Shown one piece after another: positions 25,414-33,303 of a DNA stretch of 64,000 nt; positions within the stretch are counted from its first letter, which is position 1; each line of letters begins with the position of its first letter. Origin of the DNA: Planctomycetia bacterium (GTDB taxonomy: Bacteria; Planctomycetota; Phycisphaerae; Phycisphaerales; SM1A02); contig SYGP01000035.1 in assembly GCA_005799495.1 (NCBI GenBank), forward strand, positions 1 to 64,000. The letters are read 5' to 3'. A model generated the notes under the pieces. That model did no database searches and was not told the DNA's origin. It saw nothing but the letters and a program-made list of their open reading frames with translations. A program made the position numbers and the translations under genes.

Positions 25414-25448
25414 GGAAAAAAGCGCCCTCGGTCGTCAACCGAGGGCGC
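25414..25448 (-). terminator. Rho-independent terminator
   Basis: Perfect 11-bp stem GCGCCCTCGGT (25422-25432) with ACCGAGGGCGC (25438-25448), 5-base loop. On the minus strand it is followed by a run of six T then C. It terminates the minus-strand dockerin-like gene 25499-26035 and insulates the sdh operon. Confidence 0.88.
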
Positions 25449-25498
25449 GGGAAGTAGGCGAAACTGGAGTGGTCGATGGGGGGCGACTGGACAGCGAG

Positions 25499-26035
25499 TC
25501 AGGGGACCGATCCCCAGCGTGCGAGCAGGGCGCCAAGGTCCTCAGGGCCACAGGAGCCGTCGCCGTCGAGGTCGCCGAACTGCGGCGATGGAATCCCCCA
25601 CCACCCCAACAGGATGCTGACATCTTGCTGGTTGACGGTGCCGTTGAGATTCAAATCCCCGTAGGCGAACTCGCACTGGTCGAGTCGACCGTCCGAATCC
25701 GAGTCAGCGGCGCCGGAAGCGATGTCTTCGGCATCATCGATGCCGTTGCCGTCGCAGTCATTGATGACTGACTCCTGTGACTCGTCGGCGGCAGCGCGCT
25801 CGTCCGCCAATCTCTCGCGCGCGTCCACCGTTGCAACAGCGTCTTCAACCCAAACCGTCCCGGCCTTGCGAAGGACCGTCGTGGACTCGGCTTCGAGCGA
25901 TGCAGTGTCGACCCTCGTGATGACCTTCTTACCCGCGGACACAGTGGTCAGATCGACTGTGTCTGCGAAAACCCAACCCTGAGCGATGAGGGTCGCGGAA
26001 ATTGCGGCGACCACAGATGAAGGAGAAAAACGCAT
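25499..26035 (-). CDS. Exported dockerin-like calcium-binding protein
   Basis: 178 aa. Signal peptide ending about WVFA-DT, then a ~65 residue Thr/Val/Ala-rich part and a cluster of acidic calcium-binding loops: DCDGNGIDDAEDI, DSDSDGRLDQCEF, then two dockerin-type repeats DLNLNGTVNQQDVSILLGWWG and DLDGDGSCGPEDLGALLARWG. The protein is essentially a signal peptide plus Ca-binding repeats, so it may be a small dockerin-only surface protein. Downstream is a strong terminator; the upstream neighbour on the same strand is the heparinase-like gene, 166 bases away. Function unknown. Confidence 0.75.
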   Translation of the reverse strand: MRFSPSSVVAAISATLIAQGWVFADTVDLTTVSAGKKVITRVDTASLEAESTTVLRKAGTVWVEDAVATVDARERLADERAAADESQESVINDCDGNGIDDAEDIASGAADSDSDGRLDQCEFAYGDLNLNGTVNQQDVSILLGWWGIPSPQFGDLDGDGSCGPEDLGALLARWGSVP

Positions 26036-26201
26036 GTCCCACTCTATCGGTCATGACGCTCTGAAGGGTGGAATTCATGTGGTGATGCGGTTGAGCGCGT
26101 CCGATCGAAGCCCAATCGGCGCATTGAGATTTCGGCGCAACTCATGGCGAAGCAATGGCTTGCCATCCCATGACCATCAGGAGCCAGTACGCGATAACTT
26201 C

Positions 26202-28997
26202 CTATTGCGTGACTGCCAAGTCGATGACGAAATCGCTCACCAGTTGTAGAAGGCTCGTCCCATTCTTCGTCTTGATCTGTATTGTCTGATGCTGGTTTGG
26301 TGCCCTGATCTTGTTTGGGCTCGTCATTTGGTCAACCTCAATCGGGCTGTCTGCAGAGATGTGCAAACTGGTGCCGTTCCACGCGACATCCCACTCCTGG
26401 TCCGAGCCAGTGATGGTGAGCGGCTGGGAGCTGCCCGTATGAAAGCGGTAGATCTCTGCGCCCGCAGGTGCGGCTGCAGCCAACGCCACATTGTCGATGA
26501 CCCGCACATTTCCCGCGGAATCCCACGACACGTTGCGTGTGCAGGTCGACCCAGGGTATGCAGCCGATGTATTGATGTCGACATTCCCACCCGCTGGACC
26601 GAGGGTGTTCACGAACATGGGGGCGTTCACTGGTTGGCTCGTTGGGAGGAGCTGCCCGATCTGCATCAGGCTCTTGCCTCCGACTCCCGCATAGCCAGAC
26701 AAGTAGTCCGGCGCGTTGTACTCAGCGGTTCCACAGTTCGACAGAACGATCCTGTTTCCCACCACGATGGTCAGGTGACCTTGCTCGCGGTGGATGTGGT
26801 TTTCGCGGACGGTCCCGCCCTTGACCCACAGAGCGAACGCGGTCTGCGGTCCCACGATCGGTTCGAATCGTGAACGCCAAACAACCATCTCTTGCTGAGG
26901 GAAGTGCGCGAAGGTTGACAGTTGACTCGGCGCGGCAGACCCGTTTGACGCGAGGAAATCGGCGTACTTCAACGCATCAATCGAACCAATCGGGGTGGGG
27001 TTGGGGTACAGGAACTTCAGGTCCGACGCCGCTGTCGAACCGACAGCCAGCGCGCCAGATGAAAACGCACTCAGTGGCACCGTGATGCTGTAATCAGGCA
27101 ACACAGACATCTTTGAATCGTTGCAGTTCACGAGCAGCCCACCGGGCAGATGCATCTGGGCGAACCACTTCCAATTGTTGGCACCGAAGCCAGAGCCGGC
27201 AGCTCGAGTATCACCCGACAAACGCATCAACTCTGATACCTCGTGCAGCCCGCGAAGCGACATCTCCGCGTAGGACACTCCCTCGAGGAACTCGCCTCGC
27301 TCTCCATGAGCAGCGAGGCTTGCCAGCAGGTTCTCGACACCCAGGTTGTATGCGGGCAGCAGATCAGGATCGCCGAGAAACAGGCACGCGCGCACGAGAC
27401 CGATGTTGGGTTCGATCCACTGATTGGTCACCGAGTTGTTCGACTTGACAAACCAAGGTCGGCGATCTCGCCAATCCACGCAGATGCGCTTGATTTCCTC
27501 GCGCGCCTGATCCTTCAGTTTCGCCAACAGGTCTGGGGGCACTGCGTCACCCAAGATGGAGCACATCTCGGCCATTGCCGTGAGCCCCCAGCCAGTCGCA
27601 AGCCAAACCCCATCGCCGTCCGCGGGAATCGGCACCGATGGATCGAACGATGTCCAACCGGTCCGCTGCATCGGCTGATACTTGTTCAGTTCTCTGAGAA
27701 TGTTGAGCGCGCGTTCCAGCAGGATGGGGTCGGATGAGAACTTGGCAGCCACCGCTGCCATGGCCCCATTTGTCATCATCCAGTGAGTTTGGGTCGAGTC
27801 CACCGTCGCGAGTGCGAACAATTCCTTGCGAGCCGCAGGGGTGCCGTTCACCATGGGGTCGATCAACTTCTGCGGCATGGAACCCAATGTGTCGAAGCGG
27901 CGGTAATTGTCGGGGTCGATGAAACCCGTACGACCTCCAATGTCGACGATTTGCGTCAACATTCGGAACATCATGTCGTTGTTCGCGGCGCGCGCGAACA
28001 GTGCGTTCCAGTCTGTGCCCACATACTTCAGCGGACCGCCGTAGGGCTGGGATTTCGGGCCGCCGGGAATCTGGGCGAGCGCTGCATTCGCCGCCTCGAT
28101 GGTCAGGCGGGTCACCTCAGGCATGACGATCGCTGGTTGCGCTGGAGGGTTCTGCTGATCGGAGCCGGCACCATCGAGTCCGATCGTCTCGCCTGCGAGT
28201 GCGGCTTCCAGATCATCGCCCGAGATTCGGCCCGCTGCAAAGTCCGCTATGGCTTGATTGAGATTGGCATCAGACGGAGGCGCGGGCGGCGGCTCGATCG
28301 CTGGCTGTTGAACCAACGCAGGCGGAGGGGGCGCGGGCTTCGGCGGCGTAGGGGCGCTCGGACCGGTGGTCGCAACAGCAGTTGCATCACTCCTTGCCGA
28401 GGACTCAGTGGGGCGGGGAAGGCCACCTGGAGTGGGGGCGATCGACTTACCGCCAGTCGACTCGCCGACCACCGTCTTTGCCTCCGAAGGTTTTCTTGCT
28501 GGGGGTGCTGCTTGCACCTGCTTCGTTACCGGCGCAGGCGGCGGAGTGGTGGCAGGTGGCGCGGCCTTCGGCGCTGGCGCAGGCGGCGGAGTGGTGGCAG
28601 GTGGCGCGGCCTTCGGCGCTGGCGCGGGCGGCGGAGTGGTGGCAGCGGGCGCAGCTTTCGGCGCAGATGCCGCGGGCGGCGGAGTGGTGGCGGCAGGCGC
28701 AGCCTTCGGCGCTGGCGCAGGCGGGGGAGTTGTGGCAGCGGGCGTGGCCTTTGGCGCTGATGCCGCGGGCGGGGGAGTTGTGGCAGCTGGCCTAGGCGGT
28801 GGAGTTGTGGCAGCTGGCGCGGCCTTCGGCGCTGGCGCAGGCGGCGGGCTTGTTTTTTTGGGCGGGGTCACGGTCTTTCCGCTGGTCTGCGGACCCGACT
28901 TGCTGGACCCCTTCTGCTGAGCAAACGCACTTGGGGAAATCGCGAGGGCGAGCACCAAAGCGAAACAACATCCTGCTGAACGCTTCCACGTTGTCAT
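26202..28997 (-). CDS. Secreted heparinase II/III-like protein with Pro/Ala repeat linker
   Basis: 931 aa. Signal peptide (CCFALVLALAISPSAFA) is followed by about 120 residues of repeated Pro/Ala/Thr-rich units (APKAAPAATTPPP), a second low-complexity stretch, and from about residue 320 an alpha/alpha-toroid-like region (TNGAMAAVAAKF, DGVWLATGWGLTAMAEM, NSVTNQWIEPNIGLVRACLFLGD, FLEGVSYAEMSLRGLHE). The C-terminal third contains a NHIHREQGHLTIVVG...LSNCGTAEYNAPDY block that resembles the DHxHxDxGxF...Gxx..Y core of heparinase II/III beta-sandwich domains. It is a plausible polysaccharide lyase of unknown glycan specificity, but the match is distant. ATG 28997 is preceded by GAGGTGG. Confidence 0.6.
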   Translation of the reverse strand: MTTWKRSAGCCFALVLALAISPSAFAQQKGSSKSGPQTSGKTVTPPKKTSPPPAPAPKAAPAATTPPPRPAATTPPPAASAPKATPAATTPPPAPAPKAAPAATTPPPAASAPKAAPAATTPPPAPAPKAAPPATTPPPAPAPKAAPPATTPPPAPVTKQVQAAPPARKPSEAKTVVGESTGGKSIAPTPGGLPRPTESSARSDATAVATTGPSAPTPPKPAPPPPALVQQPAIEPPPAPPSDANLNQAIADFAAGRISGDDLEAALAGETIGLDGAGSDQQNPPAQPAIVMPEVTRLTIEAANAALAQIPGGPKSQPYGGPLKYVGTDWNALFARAANNDMMFRMLTQIVDIGGRTGFIDPDNYRRFDTLGSMPQKLIDPMVNGTPAARKELFALATVDSTQTHWMMTNGAMAAVAAKFSSDPILLERALNILRELNKYQPMQRTGWTSFDPSVPIPADGDGVWLATGWGLTAMAEMCSILGDAVPPDLLAKLKDQAREEIKRICVDWRDRRPWFVKSNNSVTNQWIEPNIGLVRACLFLGDPDLLPAYNLGVENLLASLAAHGERGEFLEGVSYAEMSLRGLHEVSELMRLSGDTRAAGSGFGANNWKWFAQMHLPGGLLVNCNDSKMSVLPDYSITVPLSAFSSGALAVGSTAASDLKFLYPNPTPIGSIDALKYADFLASNGSAAPSQLSTFAHFPQQEMVVWRSRFEPIVGPQTAFALWVKGGTVRENHIHREQGHLTIVVGNRIVLSNCGTAEYNAPDYLSGYAGVGGKSLMQIGQLLPTSQPVNAPMFVNTLGPAGGNVDINTSAAYPGSTCTRNVSWDSAGNVRVIDNVALAAAAPAGAEIYRFHTGSSQPLTITGSDQEWDVAWNGTSLHISADSPIEVDQMTSPNKIRAPNQHQTIQIKTKNGTSLLQLVSDFVIDLAVTQ
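28531..28850. repeat. 45-48-bp tandem repeats in coding sequence
   Basis: About six imperfect 45- or 48-bp units (one truncated) in the minus-strand gene 26202-28997, encoding A-P-A-P-K-A-A-P-A-A-T-T-P-P-P or the related A-A-S-A-P-K variant. Two adjacent copies near 28546-28640 are almost identical at the DNA level, which suggests recent expansion. Length in threes keeps the frame. Confidence 0.85.
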
Positions 28998-29229
28998 CTT
29001 TGTTGCCACCTCATGACGACTTCCGAACCCACAGCGCCGAACACCACACGCAGATTGTCCCGGTTTCACCGCAGCCATCGGCACCTTTGTGCCATGGCTT
29101 GAGTTCAACCGCACGAACACTCGGATTGACTTCCCGAATCCGCAGAGTCCGCGCCAAGGCAGACTATGCCATCGGCAATCCTGCGTGGCAAGCAGTTACG
29201 GGACAAAATGTGATCGAAATTCCTGCTCC

Positions 29230-30111
29230 ATGGATCCATCGCCGCTCCTGAAGCCACCTGTGAAAGCCACAAGTCCGCCTCGACCCTACCTTCGAGGCGT
29301 GATGCGTCTTCTGGGACTGCTCCTGCTCGTTGCGGTGTCGTTCACGATGGCCAGCGTCGTTGGTCTCGTGACGGTGATTGCGATCGCGTCCTTCCCGAGT
29401 GAGTTGCACGATGTCCCGACCCGCGTCGCGGAGGTGATCTTCCGTCGGCTGCCGACGGACATCGAGTCTTGGTGGCCCATCTGGATTGGAGCCGCGTTCA
29501 TTGCCATCACCCAAGGCGCATTTCTGTTGCCGACCTTTTCACCCATCGCGCGATCTGGACGCCCCCGATCGCTGCGGTGGACAGTGTTCGCGGCAAGCGG
29601 CATCGCAGCGATGCTCTCCGCTGCATGGCTGTTCGCCCTGTTCGGCACGATCGCGCACTTCGCCGCAAACAATGCGCCCCAACTCTCGGCGGGAACCGTG
29701 CTCGCCATGTTTGCTGCTCAGTTGATTGTGCCATGGATCGTGTGGCACCGATGGATCTCGCGGCGTGCGATGCGCCACGATGTGCCCGAGGCATGGATCG
29801 TCCGCCGCGTGCTCGCTGGCACGGGACTGCTGGTGGCGGGCACGATTCCGCTTGATGTGATCGTGCGGCGCAAGACAAACTGCTACTGCGCGGAAGGCAG
29901 TCTCTTTGCGTTGACATGGGGCATCGGTGGCGCGTTCTGGTGCTTTGGTCCGGCGATCTTGCTTGGGCGAACCCGCCGCATGCGCCGCGCGCTGCGCGGT
30001 GCGTTCTGCCGAGGCTGTGGACACGCGCGCAGCCCCGCGGGCGAACTCCGCTGCCCAGAATGCGGACTCGAACATCGGATTCCACTCGACGACGCGGCGA
30101 AATCGGGGTGA
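29230..30111 (+). CDS. Membrane protein with C-terminal zinc ribbon
   Basis: 293 aa hypothetical protein. Five or so hydrophobic helices lie between about residues 25 and 250 (LLGLLLLVAVSFTMASVV, WWPIWIGAAFIAITQGAFLL, IAAMLSAAWLFALFGTIAHF and others). The C-terminus is a zinc-ribbon with CxxCGH (FCRGCGHARSP) and CPECG (RCPECGLEH), of a type common in planctomycete membrane proteins. The start is uncertain: ATG 29230 is used, ATG 29302 would begin at the first helix. The TGA falls inside the acceptor stem of the opposite-strand tRNA-Pro, an overlap of 9 bases. Function unknown. Confidence 0.65.
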   Translation: MDPSPLLKPPVKATSPPRPYLRGVMRLLGLLLLVAVSFTMASVVGLVTVIAIASFPSELHDVPTRVAEVIFRRLPTDIESWWPIWIGAAFIAITQGAFLLPTFSPIARSGRPRSLRWTVFAASGIAAMLSAAWLFALFGTIAHFAANNAPQLSAGTVLAMFAAQLIVPWIVWHRWISRRAMRHDVPEAWIVRRVLAGTGLLVAGTIPLDVIVRRKTNCYCAEGSLFALTWGIGGAFWCFGPAILLGRTRRMRRALRGAFCRGCGHARSPAGELRCPECGLEHRIPLDDAAKSG

Positions 30112-30176
30112 CCGGATTTGAACCTGCGGCCTCTTGGTCCCGAACCACGCGCTCTACCAAGCTGAGCTACACCCCG
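30103..30176 (-). tRNA. tRNA-Pro (anticodon CGG)
   Basis: Minus-strand cloverleaf: acceptor CGGGGTG/CACCCCG, D-arm GTAGCTCAGCTTGGTAGAGC, anticodon stem-loop with loop TTCGGGA (anticodon CGG), T-arm with GGTTCAAATCC. The discriminator is A and CCA is not encoded. Overlaps the end of the convergent gene 29230-30111 by 9 bases. Confidence 0.93.
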
Positions 30177-30252
30177 CGCTCATTCCGACTCTGCGCGGCG
30201 AACGGACGAGAATAGCCGCGCTCGCTGCGGGCGGCAATCGAGGCGGAATCCA

Positions 30253-33200
30253 TCATCCCGCGCGGTCGTCGCCGTCCATCTCCTCTTTCGCCCTGCGTTT
30301 GGCGCGTCGGAGCCGCGAAAGTGGATCGCTCGTCTCCTCCTCCGCAGCGCGCGCCGCGGAATCTGAAGTCGTTGAAGTTCCGTTTTGGATGGTGGGCGTC
30401 TCGGGCATCTTCGTCGTGGGTGCTGCGGGCGCTGTCGGCATCACGCGAGATCGGCTGCGGGCGGACGCTGCTGCAGGAGTGGCCGAGTTCGCGAGCACCG
30501 TGCGTTCACCGCTCCCGTCGCCGCCACCCGCGGATGCCGCGCGCGCACGCTTCCACGCAGCGATCGTCTCACCGCGGCCGGCACGCGAAACACCCGTGAC
30601 GCTCAAGAGCCCATCCCGCAGCACGCCTGAATCGAGCACGAGCCGACGCGACGCCACATCGATCACCAACAACACGGCCGCGATGATGGCGAGGATGTCC
30701 CAGATCTGACGGATCGAGCGTGGCCTTGTCAGCCCTGAACGGTCGAAGAGGTCTTCGCTCGCCAGCGATGCAGCAGACAGCACGCGCCCTCCCGTCTGCT
30801 CCGCAGTCTGGATCAGCAACATCGAGTTGTCGCGCGTCATGCGATACTCCCGTGAGTAGGGAACGCTGACGCTCGCCTGCACCGAACCGCCCGCGCGCGC
30901 CGCACCGCTCTCGCTCAGCCCAGCGTCAACGAGGTATGACCCCGTTCCCTCGCAGGTGAAACGCCCCTCGAATCGACCAAGTCCCTTCTGCACCATGGGC
31001 AGTCGCTGCACGGTGCCATCGGGCATCACAATCCGCGCCTCCGCGCGACCAAACGGCGCAGACCCAGAGTTCATCCCGGTTGCATCCAGCTCGACAACGG
31101 CATCATCGCCGTCGATCCGAGTGCGGAGCATCAGGGTGTCAGGCGCTGCGGGACGCATGAGCCAGCGCACCACGCGCTCCCAGAAGGGCTGGAACCCGCT
31201 CCAGGAGACCCACGCGGATCCCCAGCGACCCGTCGTATCGCTCGTGAATGCAACGACCTTTCCGAGTCCGTGGTTCCAATGCGCCAAGATTGGATCGGTT
31301 CCCTCCTCCGAAACCCGCACGATCGGATACTGCGACAGCCCTTCGCGCGGCACCGTGATCACCGAACCTCCGAGCGGTGGAAGCGCAGTGAGATCGGGTG
31401 CCACAGGGCCCGCCGCATCGCGACGCAGTTGCGGTTGGAAGCTCCCCTCAGCGATGAGATTTCGCGAGCCGATGGACATCTCACGAATGAACATCGCCGG
31501 CAGGCGCCGCGCGGCTGCAGGGGAGTCGATGGAGTAATGCTCGCCGCCTCCCTCTTGCGCGAGGAACATGAGCAGTTCATCGTTGCTTCCATCGCCCACG
31601 CCGATCGTCGAGATCGTGATTTTGTTGCGGCGCGCTGTCTGCACGATCTGCTTGCCCAGCTCCTGATCGCCCGTGGTCTGTCCATCCGTGAGGATCACCA
31701 TGTGCCGCGTTGCAGCCTTGGACTTGAGCAACTCCTCGAGCGCAAGCTCCATCCCTGCGAACTGATTCGTCCCGCCGCCCGACTGCATGCTCAGGATCGA
31801 TGCGGCGATTTTTTTGCCGTCGCCAACTTGCTGGCGTGGTACACGAACTTCCGCATCCTGATTGAACGGCACGACGATGATCTCGTCGAGGCGAGTCATC
31901 GAACGAAGCCCTGCAACGGCCGCGTCATTCGCCTCTTCCTGCTGCGTTCGTCCCGTCCCAGAAACCACATTGCACATCGATCCGGAGGTGTCGATCACCA
32001 CGGCAACACAGGCGCGCATCATCTCGCGCGAGGCTGGCGGATCCAGTTTCACGGGAAGCGCATCCGCGAGTGCGCTTCCGATCCAGCCGCCTGCGCCGAA
32101 GGAACTGTCGCCGCCTGTCACAAGCAGCCCGCCGCCGAGATCATGCACATAGGAGCGCAGCAGCCTGTCGGTGGCGTTGTCGATGGAGTAGCGGGGAACA
32201 TTCGACAGCACGACGGCGTCGTACGCGGAAAGCGACGCCATGTCGCCCACCAGTTGATCGCTCGAGATGGTGTCGACGGTGAGTCCGCCGCGTTGCAGGG
32301 CCTGCACGAGCGAAGCACTCTCCGCCTCGGCATCGTGTATGACCAGCACGCTGCCTTCGCCTGCAACGAATGTGGTGGTGGCGCCGCGGTTGTTCTCGAC
32401 GACGCCATCGCCAGTCGCAGCATCCGGCTCGAACAGCGCACGGAAGCGGCGTGCACCAGAGCGATCCAGTGACAACGGCACCTCGATGGTGCTCGGGCCC
32501 GCGGGCAGCGTGATGCGGCGACCCGAACCAGGCGATGCGGAATCCAAGTCGATGGGCTGGTCGTTCTCCCACACCAAGAGCGTGCCACTGCCACCGCCTT
32601 GGCTGCGCAGCGCGATGCGGAGCGATGCGGCCTGTCCCGATCGAACGCGGGAGGGCAGTCGGATGCTCTCGATGAGCGTCTCACGCGAGTGCGAGTAGGT
32701 GATCGGCAGCACATCGATGGGCACACGGTTGGCGGCTGCCAGATCTGCTGCGGCGGCAAGACTCCCCGCCGTCTCGTTGCCATCCGAAACCAGCAGGATG
32801 CGGTTCATCGTGTCGGGCGGCAACACGGCGAGCGCGCGCTGTACCCCCTTCGCGAGATCCGAGCCCTCGAGATCGCTCGGCCGGGCGGTGAAATCGATTC
32901 GCCCGCCCACTCGCGGAATCTCCGTGACTGCTGCGTTGCGTCCGACCGCCACCACGCCGATTCGATCGTTGCGGTCAGTCCTGCGCTCGACGGCGCGCTC
33001 GAGTTGTTCCTGCGCCTGCTGCAGGAGTTCGGTGGGAACCGACTTGCTGACATCGGCAACGACCACGAGCGTGACCTGCTCACCCGTGCGGCGGATGGCG
33101 GGCTGCGCGAGCGCGAGGGCAAGGAGTGCCAACAGCAGTGACCGCGCCGTCGCCGCCATGGCGGCACGACGCGTGCCTGTGAAGCCGCGTCGCCTCCACA

Positions 33201-33267
33201 CCGACCACCAGATCAGCGGCAGCACCGCGAGGATCAGGAGCGCAATCGGACGATCGAAGTGCGGCAC
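30253..33267 (-). CDS. Large membrane protein with two vWA domains and GATase-like domain
   Basis: 1004 aa. Two N-terminal membrane helices (LLILAVLPLIWWSVW; LLLALLALALAQPAI) precede a vWA-type domain with a MIDAS-like DVSKS (about residue 72). A region (VLVIHDAEAESASLVQALQRGGL ... VVLSNVPRYS ... GGGLLVTGGDSSFGAGGW) resembles the class I glutamine-amidotransferase fold. A second vWA domain follows with complete MIDAS DTSGS and TDGQTTGD. Near the end a further helix (IWDILAIIAAVLLVIDVA) precedes a long basic cytoplasmic tail. Such BatA-like proteins occur in planctomycetes without a proven role. ATG 33267 starts at the first helix. Confidence 0.8.
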   Translation of the reverse strand: MPHFDRPIALLILAVLPLIWWSVWRRRGFTGTRRAAMAATARSLLLALLALALAQPAIRRTGEQVTLVVVADVSKSVPTELLQQAQEQLERAVERRTDRNDRIGVVAVGRNAAVTEIPRVGGRIDFTARPSDLEGSDLAKGVQRALAVLPPDTMNRILLVSDGNETAGSLAAAADLAAANRVPIDVLPITYSHSRETLIESIRLPSRVRSGQAASLRIALRSQGGGSGTLLVWENDQPIDLDSASPGSGRRITLPAGPSTIEVPLSLDRSGARRFRALFEPDAATGDGVVENNRGATTTFVAGEGSVLVIHDAEAESASLVQALQRGGLTVDTISSDQLVGDMASLSAYDAVVLSNVPRYSIDNATDRLLRSYVHDLGGGLLVTGGDSSFGAGGWIGSALADALPVKLDPPASREMMRACVAVVIDTSGSMCNVVSGTGRTQQEEANDAAVAGLRSMTRLDEIIVVPFNQDAEVRVPRQQVGDGKKIAASILSMQSGGGTNQFAGMELALEELLKSKAATRHMVILTDGQTTGDQELGKQIVQTARRNKITISTIGVGDGSNDELLMFLAQEGGGEHYSIDSPAAARRLPAMFIREMSIGSRNLIAEGSFQPQLRRDAAGPVAPDLTALPPLGGSVITVPREGLSQYPIVRVSEEGTDPILAHWNHGLGKVVAFTSDTTGRWGSAWVSWSGFQPFWERVVRWLMRPAAPDTLMLRTRIDGDDAVVELDATGMNSGSAPFGRAEARIVMPDGTVQRLPMVQKGLGRFEGRFTCEGTGSYLVDAGLSESGAARAGGSVQASVSVPYSREYRMTRDNSMLLIQTAEQTGGRVLSAASLASEDLFDRSGLTRPRSIRQIWDILAIIAAVLLVIDVASRRLVLDSGVLRDGLLSVTGVSRAGRGETIAAWKRARAASAGGGDGSGERTVLANSATPAAASARSRSRVMPTAPAAPTTKMPETPTIQNGTSTTSDSAARAAEEETSDPLSRLRRAKRRAKEEMDGDDRAG

Positions 33268-33303
33268 GATGCCGAGAGGCTAACGGGCGAAGCGCTCTTC
33301 CGA

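Noticed and set aside
28531-28850. CRISPR or integron-like repeat array
   Set aside because: Units are protein-coding, in frame, of 45/48 bp, with no unique spacers and no cas genes.
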